A DNA stretch of 64,000 nt, taken from contig JAUNSK010000001.1 in NCBI GenBank assembly GCA_030539275.1, positions 116,932 to 180,931 on the forward strand, written 5' to 3'. The position numbers and the translations under genes are program-made. This stretch comes from Oscillospiraceae bacterium (GTDB lineage Bacteria; Bacillota; Clostridia; Oscillospirales; Ruminococcaceae). The notes under the pieces were generated by a model, which saw only the letters and a list, made by a program, of their open reading frames with translations, searched no databases and was not told the origin of the DNA. Of the stretch, positions 1 to 7,689 are shown one piece after another; positions within the stretch are counted from its first letter, which is position 1; every line of letters begins with the position of its first letter.

Positions 1-2
1 TA

Positions 3-170
3 AATAAAGAAAAAATAAAAGAAGAAGAAGATACTAAAAAAGATAAAAAGGAGACTGTTGAAAATTAAGAAATAAAAAATAATGATGAAGCTAAAAGCAG
101 TAGTACAGATGAAAATACAGATAAAGATGAAAAAGAGACAAACGAGATAAATGCACAGATCAGATATCAT
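3..170 (+). other. Open Lys/Glu-rich stretch upstream of the first gene, with one in-frame TAA
   Basis: This stretch is in the same frame as the membrane protein that follows. It encodes a charged Lys/Glu/Asp/Ser-rich linker, interrupted only by a TAA at 66-68, and the reading frame is open on both sides of that stop. No ribosome site precedes any start codon after the stop. It may be the linker of a longer protein broken by a nonsense change (AAA or GAA to TAA), or the tail of one gene next to another. The upstream sequence is outside the window. Confidence 0.5.
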
Positions 171-1076
171 GTGCCGAACAAAAGAATGCGATATATAATG
201 TCTGCTGCTGCATGCATTGCGGTCATGGCAGCAGCAGGAGGGATAATTTCCTCCCTTATAAAAAAGGATAATATTCCTATCGTGCCTCCTGTACCGTCAG
301 AGCAGGTTACAACAGTTTCCAAAACAGATGTATCAGTGACTTCCTCCTCACTCAACGCTGTAACGACTTATGTGACCAAAAGCTCTGATGTAAGTACAGC
401 GCAGGCGATCGTTACATCACCCCCTGTGTCCGAAGCTGTAACGACTGCGCAGGAAAGTACGTCTTCTGTTACAGAATCAGCTGTAAATTATGAAGATGAA
501 TATCTGAAGATATTCAATAGTATTGCCAAGCCTGCATCAGAAACTTATATATACTTATATGGCTTTGGTGTACAATGTGATTCATTTGACGGCGATGTGA
601 TATTTTATGATTATTATACTCATGAGATTTATTTTCATGGCACGGGAACTGAGTATCAGCTCAATGAGACAGAGCTGCGAAATCAGTATGACAATGCTGT
701 GCTTGCTTTTAAACTTACTGATCCAAGATTTAAATCCGATACAGATTTTGTGAATTTTATTAAAACATATTTTTCCGATGAGATAGCCGGACACTGTTCT
801 AAAGACTTTATGTATTATGATAACAGTTACTATTTCATCTGGCCGTATGGAAAAGGTCTGGAATATGATGCATGGCAGACTAAGGATGCCGTTATTTCGG
901 ATATTGTTCCTGATAAATCATTTGTAATTACAGCATATTTTCTTGATCCCAGGTACAGAGATGAGATGGATGATTCATGTAAGCAGAGACTTACATTTGT
1001 AAAGACGGATGCAGGTTGGAGAATATCAAGGGTTGAGGATGTGGTAAGTGGCCAGGTACTTTTTCCAAGACAGTAG
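171..1076 (+). CDS. Membrane-anchored extracytoplasmic protein of unknown function, probably the C-terminal part of a longer protein
   Basis: A membrane segment (about residues 9-30, Ala/Ile/Val-rich) follows a short basic stretch. Then comes a Ser/Thr/Val-rich linker (about 35-105) and a globular domain of about 195 residues rich in Tyr, Phe and Asp. The predicted topology is cytoplasm, one membrane span, then an outside domain. I do not recognise the domain. GTG at 171, ATG at 186 and ATG at 198 are all possible starts, but none has a Shine-Dalgarno sequence, and the frame stays open back to a TAA at 66. In Ruminococcus such proteins often begin with a cytoplasmic zinc ribbon and a charged linker, so the true N-terminus may be missing. 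An intrinsic terminator follows. Confidence 0.55.
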   Translation: MPNKRMRYIMSAAACIAVMAAAGGIISSLIKKDNIPIVPPVPSEQVTTVSKTDVSVTSSSLNAVTTYVTKSSDVSTAQAIVTSPPVSEAVTTAQESTSSVTESAVNYEDEYLKIFNSIAKPASETYIYLYGFGVQCDSFDGDVIFYDYYTHEIYFHGTGTEYQLNETELRNQYDNAVLAFKLTDPRFKSDTDFVNFIKTYFSDEIAGHCSKDFMYYDNSYYFIWPYGKGLEYDAWQTKDAVISDIVPDKSFVITAYFLDPRYRDEMDDSCKQRLTFVKTDAGWRISRVEDVVSGQVLFPRQ

Positions 1077-1162
1077 TATAGTATCAAAAAATGAACAGTA
1101 TGATGATAAAATCAGTCTGGACATTAACAGTGCAGTAATAGTGTAACTGTATTAATACACAC

Positions 1163-1201
1163 AACAGCCGTTCTGAAAACTAACTTCAGGACGGCTGTTT
1201 T
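1163..1201 (+). terminator. Intrinsic terminator after the first gene
   Basis: A 15-bp stem (AACAGCCGT...ACGGCTGTT with one G-T wobble) is followed by a short T run. It separates the membrane protein from the feo operon. Confidence 0.85.
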
Positions 1202-1231
1202 ATCAAAAAAAAATAAAGCAAATAAAACCTC

Positions 1232-1283
1232 TTGACATTTGAGTTAGCAAGTGCTAATATAAGTATAGGTTAGATGTAGCTAA
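1232..1283 (+). promoter_or_regulatory. feo operon promoter with two TTAG-N6-CTAA operators
   Basis: TTGACA (1232-1237), a 17-nt spacer and TAATAT (1255-1260) form the promoter. A perfect 14-bp palindrome, TTAGCAAGTGCTAA (1244-1257), fills the spacer and the start of the -10 box, so a bound repressor would block polymerase. A second dyad of the same shape, TTAG-ATGTAG-CTAA (1270-1283), sits just downstream of the expected start point. A third copy lies before feoB. The position upstream of iron genes suggests an iron-responsive repressor, for instance of the DtxR family; that assignment is inference. Confidence 0.8.
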
Positions 1284-1318
1284 CTTAAGTAAATAATAAA
1301 TAAAAGCCCGGAGGAATT

Positions 1319-1531
1319 ATGATGCCTTTGACATTTGCTAATATCGGTGAAGAAAATATCATTAAAAAGGTAGGCGGAAAGCCGGAGACAAAAAAATTTC
1401 TTGAGACTCTGGGGTTTGTCGCAGGCGGCATAGTAACAGTAGTTACACAGACCGGAGGCAATGTAATAGTAAATATAAAAGAATCAAGAGTAGCGGTAAG
1501 CGAGGAAATGGCAAACAAAATAATGATATGA
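1319..1531 (+). CDS. feoA: FeoA family protein (first copy)
   Basis: FeoA proteins are small cytoplasmic SH3-fold partners of the ferrous-iron transporter FeoB. The 70-residue length and the small beta-rich fold fit the family: a Gly-Gly-Lys turn near residue 19, a Leu-Gly-Phe-Val-Ala-Gly-Gly segment near 32, and a final Val-Glu/Ser-Met-Ala-like helix. GAGGAA at 1311-1316 supports the second of two adjacent ATGs (1322) slightly better than the one at 1319. It is the first gene of the operon, directly downstream of the TTAG-N6-CTAA promoter. The sequence differs clearly from the second feoA at 2428, so the two copies are probably not interchangeable. Confidence 0.85.
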   Translation: MMPLTFANIGEENIIKKVGGKPETKKFLETLGFVAGGIVTVVTQTGGNVIVNIKESRVAVSEEMANKIMI

Positions 1532-1553
1532 CATAATAAGGAGTGACATTTTT

Positions 1554-2426
1554 ATGGACGTTAAAGAAGAACTGGCGAAGTACTATAAGAGATTTCCAAA
1601 AAAACAGATAAGTATCAAAGGCAAGCCGTTTGAATACAGGTATCTTAAAAATGCTGATGCTGATAAGACACTGATATTTCTGACAGGAGGACTTGGGTTA
1701 TCGGATCTGTGCTACAGATATGTAAGTGAATTTTCAAAGGATTTTTCTGTGGCAGTGTTCGATTATCCGGTGGCTTTCAGGTCAAATGAACAGCTTGCTG
1801 ATGCTATAGCAGTGCTTATTAAGTACACAGAAATGAAAAATGTCTGGCTGGTCGGTCAGTCATACGGCGGAATGATAGCGCAGGTAACTGCAAAACGTCA
1901 TCCGGAGTGTGTAAATGGTCTTGTTTTATCAAACACAGGAACTCTTGCATCTGATATGAAATTTGACGGAATAGAAAATCTGTATGCTATGATGAAAAAG
2001 GCTCAGAAATTCAGAGACAAGTATGATAAACACATGCCGATGTTTATTCTTAAACCGATGCTCAGACAGGGCATAAAAATGAAGCTCGGCAAACAGGATA
2101 AGAGTCTGTGCGATTTTATAATGAAGTTTATGGATTGTGCATTTGATCAGTACACAAACGAATATCTGTGGCATATGGATAATCTTCTTGCTGATCTGAG
2201 AAATGAGTGGGGATTTAAACCTGAGGATTTTGCTTATCTTAAGGGAAAAGTTCTCCTGATGCTTTCGGATGATGATAAAACATTTAATCAGGATGTTAAA
2301 GATTCTCTGATAAAAGTTATGCCGCAACCGAAGGTAAGAACAGATCTGACAGGCGGACATCTGGCAATGTTCTTTTGCCGTGATGAATACATGAAAACAG
2401 TGAGAAAATTTATAAAGGAGGCATGA
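1554..2426 (+). CDS. Alpha/beta hydrolase inside the feo operon
   Basis: This 290-residue cytoplasmic protein has an alpha/beta hydrolase fold. The nucleophile elbow is Gly-Gln-Ser-Tyr-Gly-Gly with Ser103, the probable acid lies in the Asp-rich turn near 241, and the catalytic His is in Thr-Gly-Gly-His at 269. There is no signal peptide. It lies between two feoA genes, ending one base before the second feoA, so it is co-transcribed with iron uptake. The substrate cannot be read from sequence; an ester- or peptide-type bond is the default for the family. A hydrolase is not a standard feo component, so a link to iron, such as release from an ester chelator, is only a hypothesis. Confidence 0.8.
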   Translation: MDVKEELAKYYKRFPKKQISIKGKPFEYRYLKNADADKTLIFLTGGLGLSDLCYRYVSEFSKDFSVAVFDYPVAFRSNEQLADAIAVLIKYTEMKNVWLVGQSYGGMIAQVTAKRHPECVNGLVLSNTGTLASDMKFDGIENLYAMMKKAQKFRDKYDKHMPMFILKPMLRQGIKMKLGKQDKSLCDFIMKFMDCAFDQYTNEYLWHMDNLLADLRNEWGFKPEDFAYLKGKVLLMLSDDDKTFNQDVKDSLIKVMPQPKVRTDLTGGHLAMFFCRDEYMKTVRKFIKEA

Positions 2427-2427
2427 A

Positions 2428-2649
2428 ATGTCAACACTTAAAACTGCTGCTGTCGGTGAAACTGTAAGGGTAAAAAAGATCGGCGGTGCCGGTGCGATAA
2501 AACGCAGGATAATGGATATGGGTATAACAAAGGGGACAGAGGTGACTGTAAGAAAGGTAGCTCCTCTCGGAGATCCGATTGAGGTAACTGTCAGGGGCTA
2601 CGAGCTTTCCCTGAGAAAAGCTGATGCGGAGCTTATCGAAACAGAATAA
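2428..2649 (+). CDS. feoA: FeoA family protein (second copy)
   Basis: A 73-residue classical FeoA. It carries the motif with Gly-Gly-Ala-Gly near residues 19-23, then Arg-Arg-Ile-Met-Asp-Met-Gly-Ile, Gly-Thr-Glu-Val-Thr-Val, Ala-Pro-Leu-Gly-Asp-Pro-Ile and a final Leu-Ser-Leu-Arg-Lys strand. This is the usual FeoA SH3-like pattern and it matches the family more closely than the first copy. The start follows an AAAGGAGG site inside the end of the hydrolase gene, giving tight coupling. A second operator-promoter separates it from feoB, so feoB can also be transcribed independently. Confidence 0.92.
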   Translation: MSTLKTAAVGETVRVKKIGGAGAIKRRIMDMGITKGTEVTVRKVAPLGDPIEVTVRGYELSLRKADAELIETE

Positions 2650-2654
2650 TTTTT

Positions 2655-2683
2655 TTTACACTACAGTTAGCAACTGCTAATAG
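2655..2683 (+). promoter_or_regulatory. Internal feoB promoter with a TTAG-N6-CTAA operator
   Basis: TTTACA (2655-2660), a 17-nt spacer and TAATAG (2678-2683) form a promoter between feoA and feoB. The perfect palindrome TTAGCAACTGCTAA (2667-2680) occupies exactly the same place relative to the -10 box as the palindrome at the first promoter. The repeated geometry supports a real operator. Confidence 0.7.
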
Positions 2684-2696
2684 AAAGGAATAAATA

Positions 2697-5114
2697 ATGG
2701 ATATAAAAATTGCGCTTGCAGGAAATCCTAACTGCGGAAAAACAACTCTTTTTAATGCACTGACCGGTTCAAATCAGTTTGTCGGTAACTGGCCGGGTGT
2801 AACAGTTGAAAAGAAGGAAGGACGACTGAAAAATCATCCGGATGTTATAATTACAGATCTTCCCGGAGTATATTCACTTTCACCATACACACTTGAGGAG
2901 GTCGTAGCAAGAAATTATCTTCTGGGTGAGCATCCTGACGCAATTCTTAATATCATAGACGGAACAAATCTTGAAAGAAATCTTTATCTGACAACTCAGC
3001 TTGTTGAACTTGGAATACCTGTTGTAGCTGCTGTAAATATGATGGATATAGTAGATAAAAACGGCGACAGGATAAACACAAAGCAGCTTGAAAAGGAGCT
3101 TGGCTGTCAGGTATGTGAAATTTCAGCACTGAAGGGAACAGGAATTTTTGAGGCTGTAAGGATCGCAGCTGATGCGGCAAGAAAAGCGGAGCATATGATT
3201 CCAAGACATGCATTCAGCGGAACTGTTGAACATGCGCTTGCACATATTGAGGAAGTTGTACTTCATAATATCCCTGAGGAGCAGCAGCGTTTCTATGCTG
3301 TAAAGCTTTTTGAGAGAGATGATAAGATCATAAAGCAGCTGAATGTCGGGCAGGATATTCTTGAGCACATCGAAAAAGATATAGAGGCAGCTGAAACAGA
3401 GCTTGATGATGATGCCGAAAGCATTATAACAAATGAAAGATATATATACATAGCCTCGGTTATCAGGGACTGTTATAAGAAGAAAAACAAAGGTGGTCTT
3501 ACCGTATCAGATAAGATAGACAAGGTAGTCACCAACAGAATACTTGCACTTCCTGTATTTGCAGTTGTTATGTTTATCGTATACTTTGTATCTGTTACAA
3601 CTGTGGGAACATGGGCTACAGACTGGGCAAATGACGGACTGTTCGGCAGCGGATTTCATCTGCTGGGTATCGGTTCAGGGGCATATGAGGATGCCGCTGA
3701 GGAGTTTGACTACAACAGTATACTGACTGAGGCATTTGAAGAAAAGTCTGAAGGGGTGGCAGTACCTGAAGATCTGACTGCGACAGCTTATTTTTATGAT
3801 GATGAGGGTGAGATACACAGCAGTGAGGCGGTTACATATGATATGTATCTGAGTGCAAAAAATGCAGTCACTGACGGTGAACCTGATCCTGCTGATTTCG
3901 GAGTATGGGTTCCCGGTGTACCTGTACTTGTTGAGAGCGGACTTGAGTATATAAACTGCGCAGACTGGCTCAGGAGTCTGATCCTTGACGGTATAGTCGG
4001 AGGCGTCGGTGCGGTTCTCGGATTTGTTCCTCAGATGTTTGTTCTGTTTATATTTCTGGCTTTTCTTGAGGCGTGCGGATACATGTCAAGAATAGCATTT
4101 GTAATGGACAGAATATTCAGAAAGTTCGGATTGTCCGGAAAATCATTTATTCCTATGCTTATAGGCACAGGCTGCGGAGTTCCGGGAATAATGGCAAGCC
4201 GTACTATAGAAAATGAACGTGACAGACGAATGACAATAATGACTACGACATTTATCCCTTGCGGAGCAAAACTTCCGGTTATCGCTCTTGTTGCCGGTGC
4301 ACTCTTCGGCGGTGCATGGTGGGTAGCACCAAGTGCATATTTCGTGGGAATAGCAGCTATAGTTATGTCAGGAATAATGCTTAAGAAAACCAGGATATTT
4401 TCAGGAGATCCTGCACCATTTGTAATGGAGCTGCCGGCTTATCATATGCCGACATTTAAAAATGTAATGCGTTCAATGTGGGAACGCGGATGGTCATTTA
4501 TCAAAAAAGCAGGCACAATTATTCTTCTTTCTGCAGTTATTCTCTGGTTCCTTCAGAGCTTCGGAGTTGAAAACGGCGGATTTACGATGGTAGAAGAGCT
4601 TGACAATTCACTTCTTGCTAAGTTCGGTTCTGCAATAGCCTGGATCTTTGTTCCTCTCGGATGGGGAAGCTGGGAAGCAGCAGTTGCGGCGATAACAGGA
4701 CTTATAGCAAAAGAGAATGTTGTAGGAACATTCGGAGTTCTCTATGGCGGATTTGATGAGGTCGCAGAAAATGGATGGCAGATATGGGCAAACATGCGAT
4801 CAGCATTCACACCGCTTGCAGCGTATTCATTCCTTGTCTTCAATCTCCTGTGTGCACCTTGCTTTGCGGCAATGGGCGCAATAAAAAGAGAGATGAACAA
4901 CACAAAGTGGACTCTGTTTGCAATCGGATATCAGTGCACATTTGCCTATGCTGTATCGATGATAATTTATCAGTTCGGAATGCTGTTTTCAGGTAATGGA
5001 AATATTGCAGGAGTGATATGTGCAGGTGCAGTTGCTGCATTTCTTATATACATGCTTGTAAGACCAGGCAGGGATTCACAGCTTATATCACGTTCAAAGA
5101 AATTAAGAGCATAG
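2697..5114 (+). CDS. feoB: Ferrous iron transporter FeoB
   Basis: FeoB imports Fe2+ across the cytoplasmic membrane using an N-terminal GTPase. The G1 motif GNPNCGKT is at 9-16, DLPG at 54-57 and NMMD at 114-117. A helical domain follows to about residue 275, then the membrane part begins near 285. Conserved transporter signatures are present: Gly-Thr-Gly-Cys-Gly-Val-Pro-Gly and Pro-Cys-Gly-Ala-Lys-Leu-Pro-Val. The 805-residue length is a little above the usual range because the segment between the first two membrane helices (about 312-425) is long, acidic and Tyr-rich. AAAGGAA precedes the ATG. It sits between feoA and the Cys-rich partner, as is usual in Firmicutes. Confidence 0.96.
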   Translation: MDIKIALAGNPNCGKTTLFNALTGSNQFVGNWPGVTVEKKEGRLKNHPDVIITDLPGVYSLSPYTLEEVVARNYLLGEHPDAILNIIDGTNLERNLYLTTQLVELGIPVVAAVNMMDIVDKNGDRINTKQLEKELGCQVCEISALKGTGIFEAVRIAADAARKAEHMIPRHAFSGTVEHALAHIEEVVLHNIPEEQQRFYAVKLFERDDKIIKQLNVGQDILEHIEKDIEAAETELDDDAESIITNERYIYIASVIRDCYKKKNKGGLTVSDKIDKVVTNRILALPVFAVVMFIVYFVSVTTVGTWATDWANDGLFGSGFHLLGIGSGAYEDAAEEFDYNSILTEAFEEKSEGVAVPEDLTATAYFYDDEGEIHSSEAVTYDMYLSAKNAVTDGEPDPADFGVWVPGVPVLVESGLEYINCADWLRSLILDGIVGGVGAVLGFVPQMFVLFIFLAFLEACGYMSRIAFVMDRIFRKFGLSGKSFIPMLIGTGCGVPGIMASRTIENERDRRMTIMTTTFIPCGAKLPVIALVAGALFGGAWWVAPSAYFVGIAAIVMSGIMLKKTRIFSGDPAPFVMELPAYHMPTFKNVMRSMWERGWSFIKKAGTIILLSAVILWFLQSFGVENGGFTMVEELDNSLLAKFGSAIAWIFVPLGWGSWEAAVAAITGLIAKENVVGTFGVLYGGFDEVAENGWQIWANMRSAFTPLAAYSFLVFNLLCAPCFAAMGAIKREMNNTKWTLFAIGYQCTFAYAVSMIIYQFGMLFSGNGNIAGVICAGAVAAFLIYMLVRPGRDSQLISRSKKLRA

Positions 5115-5130
5115 GAAAGGAAGATATACT

Positions 5131-5319
5131 ATGATCAGTTTTATATATGAAAATGCCGGAACGTTATGTGTTGCTGCAGTGCTTGCAGTAATAGTAGGTC
5201 TGGTGATTGCAAAAATGATCAGGGACAGGAAAAACGGTCATGGTTCATGCGGCTGCGGATGTTCCTCATGTGCAGCAAACGGCGCATGTCACAGCGGGTG
5301 TAAGAGTACGAAAAAATAA
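5131..5319 (+). CDS. FeoB-associated Cys-rich membrane protein
   Basis: A 62-residue protein with one N-terminal membrane helix (about 8-28) and a short basic stretch. The tail is packed with cysteines (Cys-Gly-Cys-Gly-Cys, Ser-Cys, then two more) and a His-Ser-Gly-Cys motif. This is the layout of the small Cys-rich proteins encoded next to FeoB in Firmicutes (the FeoB-associated family). A metal-handling role at the transporter is likely but unproven for this family. The gene starts 16 bases after feoB with AAAGGAAG ahead of the ATG, and it ends the operon before an intrinsic terminator. Confidence 0.9.
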   Translation: MISFIYENAGTLCVAAVLAVIVGLVIAKMIRDRKNGHGSCGCGCSSCAANGACHSGCKSTKK

Positions 5320-5346
5320 ATAATAAAGATTGTGTAGATATTGTAA

Positions 5347-5386
5347 AACAGCAGGCGGAATTTATTCTGCCTGCTGTTCTGTTTTT
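5347..5386 (+). terminator. feo operon terminator
   Basis: The stem AACAGCAGGC...GCCTGCTGTT, with inner GGAA/TTCT pairing, is followed by GTTTTTG. Confidence 0.9.
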
Positions 5387-5429
5387 GTATTATTTTAGAA
5401 TGTTTTTGCTATATATCTTTACAACCTTC

Positions 5430-5458
5430 TTGTGGAACCTGTTCAGCTATGATATAAT
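5430..5458 (+). promoter_or_regulatory. Extended -10 promoter for the SMI1/KNR4 gene
   Basis: TTGTGG, a 17-nt spacer and TATAAT preceded by TGA (an extended -10) lie about 65 bases before the start codon. Confidence 0.6.
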
Positions 5459-5523
5459 TAAAGAAATGATAGTATTACAGAAATAATAAACATTAGGTCA
5501 GATATATTAAGGTGGGAAATTAT

Positions 5524-6093
5524 ATGTTAATTTCAAAGTTCAGACAAGAGGATGAAGATATGCAGGAGAAAGTTTCAGCTTTAGAAAGCAGGTATGGTAT
5601 AGTGCTGCCGGAGAAGTACAGACATTTTATGCTCAGATATAACGGAGGAGATACTCCGGATACAAGATTCAGAATTAAAAAAGAATCTTCAGATGTCCGC
5701 GCTTTTTTCGGTATTGGTGACTTAAGATACAGATTTAAAGATGAAATGGAAATAGAGGATTGGATCAGAAAAAATCTTCTTCCGATCGCATGTGATACAT
5801 TCGGAAACTATATCGCTGTTGGTCTGGGGATTCTGACAGAGGGTAAGATATATTTCTGTGATCATGAAAACGGGTTCAAAGCCAAAGAACTGGCCGGTGA
5901 TCTTGAGGAATTTGTCAAGTGCTGCAAAAGCAGGAAGATCCCTGAGGAGTGTTCAACACCTGTTGAGGAACGAGAAAGACAATTGATTGAACGTGGGCAT
6001 GGAGATAATATATCTGACGGGCTCAGAAAAATGTGGCAGGATGAAATAGACCTGTACGGGAATATGAAACAGGAAAAAGTTGTTATTGATTAA
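5524..6093 (+). CDS. SMI1/KNR4 (SUKH) family protein
   Basis: A 189-residue protein. The segment Glu-Lys-Tyr-Arg-His-Phe-Met-Leu-Arg-Tyr-Asn-Gly-Gly near residues 35-47 and the later Pro-Ile-Ala-Cys-Asp-Thr-Phe-Gly-Asn-Tyr with Phe-Cys-Asp-His-Glu are the hallmark pattern of SUKH-fold proteins. These often act as immunity proteins against nuclease toxins. A GTG at 5512 is in frame, but AGGTGGG at 5510-5516 is spaced correctly for the ATG at 5524, so I chose that. No toxin gene lies beside it, and it has its own promoter. It may be an orphan immunity gene or have another role. The C-terminal 40 residues look charged and helical. Confidence 0.8.
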   Translation: MLISKFRQEDEDMQEKVSALESRYGIVLPEKYRHFMLRYNGGDTPDTRFRIKKESSDVRAFFGIGDLRYRFKDEMEIEDWIRKNLLPIACDTFGNYIAVGLGILTEGKIYFCDHENGFKAKELAGDLEEFVKCCKSRKIPEECSTPVEERERQLIERGHGDNISDGLRKMWQDEIDLYGNMKQEKVVID

Positions 6094-6383
6094 GAGACGG
6101 GTATCTGTTAAGTCAGGCATTATTAAAAGACATACCCGCTGTTTTAAAACACATACATAGCAAATGAGTTATAATCTGCTCATAATTAATTTCTTATTTA
6201 ACATCCCGGGTAAAATGAGTATATTATTAAAAATAGATTAAATTATTATCATAGATATTGACTAAGCTGTAAACATATTGTATTATGTATTTATGCAAAG
6301 GAAATTAACGGCGCAGAAATAAAAAGCCGTACACAAAGCATTAATCAAATGTAAAATAAGAGAAAGAAGAAGGATGATGTATT

Positions 6384-6557
6384 ATGAAAAATCAGAGACG
6401 CAAAAAGGTAATCTTATCTGTAGTTTTATTGGCAGCTGTTGTTTTGATTTTTAAAAATCAATTTTTAGCAATATTTAAAATTATCGGTTTAATTCTTATT
6501 GCTTTAATAATTCTTTGTATCGTTTTAAGAAAAAAACGTATCAGAATCAGAAGATAG
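6384..6557 (+). CDS. Small two-helix membrane protein, 57 residues
   Basis: The gene starts at ATG 6384 after an AAGAAGG site. It encodes a basic N-terminus, a first hydrophobic helix (about 9-23), a short Lys-Asn-Gln turn, a second hydrophobic helix (about 28-48) and a strongly basic tail. This is a small helical hairpin with both ends predicted inside the cell. Function is unknown. About 290 bases before it hold no gene that I can support. A bidirectional terminator follows at 6642. Confidence 0.6.
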   Translation: MKNQRRKKVILSVVLLAAVVLIFKNQFLAIFKIIGLILIALIILCIVLRKKRIRIRR

Positions 6558-6641
6558 AATCAAACAGTTCATATTATTGCAGATCTTAATTTTAATCAGG
6601 TTAAAAATCCGGAACATATTAAATTACAGTCGGTCACACAA

Positions 6642-6678
6642 GAAAAAGCAGGCATAAAATTATTTTGCCTGCTTTTTC
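6642..6678. terminator. Bidirectional terminator
   Basis: A perfect 12-bp stem, GAAAAAGCAGGC paired with GCCTGCTTTTTC, has A-rich and T-rich arms. It can stop transcription from either side. Confidence 0.85.
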
Positions 6679-6690
6679 GCTGCACAAAAA

Positions 6691-6728
6691 CAATGCAGAC
6701 AGCAAAATAATATCTGCTGTCTGCATTG
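6691..6728 (-). terminator. Terminator for the minus-strand gene at 6768-7106
   Basis: The 14-bp stem CAATGCAGACAGCA / TGCTGTCTGCATTG is followed on the minus strand by TTTTTG. Confidence 0.8.
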
Positions 6729-6767
6729 AACGAAAGCTCTTTATACTTTGAAAGTATGTAAGCGTTA

Positions 6768-7106
6768 TCAGGTAAAATCAATACACATAAGACTGTAAAT
6801 TTTAACGGGATCTACTGAAGATTCAAAATTCGCTACTTTGTCCGGGTAGTATTCCTTAAGAAAAAGAATCAGCTTATCACCGAAAAAGTCAATATCGCAG
6901 TTTGCACAGGAACGTAATTTGATATTCTGAGCATATGGAATTTTTCCTTCTTCAGCCAGCCTGTACATATTCAGCACTGAATCTTCATCTGTATCAATTA
7001 TGATATCCTCAATATCTCTGCCTTTTACCTGTATAAATCTGGACGAAGTTAAACCGATTCCCATTGCACTCATTATATCTATATCGCTTTCACAAAGTTC
7101 TGCCAT
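6768..7106 (-). CDS. Hypothetical protein, 112 residues
   Basis: A soluble, acidic protein with no signal peptide or membrane segment. It has a Cys-Ala-Asn-Cys pair near the middle, an Asp-Ile-Ile-Ile-Asp-Thr-Asp-Glu-Asp stretch and a C-terminal helix-rich part ending in Cys-Ile-Asp-Phe-Thr. I do not recognise the family. AAAGGTGAT precedes the start, and a good promoter lies at 7153-7181. It is a single-gene unit with its own promoter and terminator. The nearby genes give no functional clue. Confidence 0.7.
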   Translation of the reverse strand: MAELCESDIDIMSAMGIGLTSSRFIQVKGRDIEDIIIDTDEDSVLNMYRLAEEGKIPYAQNIKLRSCANCDIDFFGDKLILFLKEYYPDKVANFESSVDPVKIYSLMCIDFT

Positions 7107-7152
7107 ACTCTATCACCTTTTTATCCTTCCTGTATAATTTTTGAATAAATTA

Positions 7153-7181
7153 ATTGTACTACAGAATGGTGTGAATTTCAA
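7153..7181 (-). promoter_or_regulatory. Promoter for the gene at 6768-7106
   Basis: Read on the minus strand: TTGAAA, a 17-nt spacer, then TACAAT, ending about 47 bases before the start codon. Confidence 0.65.
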
Positions 7182-7301
7182 CACTTACTTTAAAAAAGAG
7201 CGAAAGAAGAATGATAATGCTATGATGAATTGCATGGGAAGCCGGTTTCGACAGAAATTATAAAATGATACATATAGTATCAGATACGGAGAATGAATAA
7301 T

Positions 7302-7493
7302 ATGAAAAAATATAAAGAAAGTAATTTAACTTTAATAACGATTCTATTGGTTTTATTCGGAATTGAGAAATTGAGTTGTTTCTCTAAAATAAGTCTGTTT
7401 ATTAATATACTGATTTTTTTGCTTGGAATTACTCTGATAATAATAAACATCATATCTATAAAATCTGTTAAAAATGAGGACGCTAAAAGATAA
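7302..7493 (+). CDS. Small two-helix membrane protein, 63 residues
   Basis: After a charged N-terminus come two hydrophobic helices (about 8-23 and 28-50) and a short basic tail. The overall plan matches the small membrane protein at 6384. ATG 7293 is in frame, but the CGGAG at 7287-7291 would leave almost no spacing, so ATG 7302 is preferred. Function is unknown. Confidence 0.55.
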   Translation: MKKYKESNLTLITILLVLFGIEKLSCFSKISLFINILIFLLGITLIIINIISIKSVKNEDAKR

Positions 7494-7592
7494 AATTATT
7501 ATACACAAGCTAATCAGAAATGTAAAAAAATATCAGGCTTATGATTAGGGAAGAGATATATCACAAACGAGTCAGAAAGAGAAAATAATTAA

Positions 7593-7628
7593 AACAGCGA
7601 AGCAGTAAAATTACACTGCTTCGCTGTT
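7593..7628. terminator. Bidirectional terminator between convergent genes
   Basis: A perfect 14-bp stem, AACAGCGAAGCAGT / ACTGCTTCGCTGTT, lies between the plus gene ending at 7493 and the minus CotH gene ending at 7690. Confidence 0.85.
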
Positions 7629-7689
7629 CTCTTATCACCCAAACATAAAGCCGATTATCCTGAACAAATTACACTGTGATAAAATCACT

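Noticed and set aside
6094..6160. Terminator after the SMI1/KNR4 gene
   Set aside because: CGGGTAT/ATACCCG pair over only 7 bp with a loop of about 30 bases; too weak to call.
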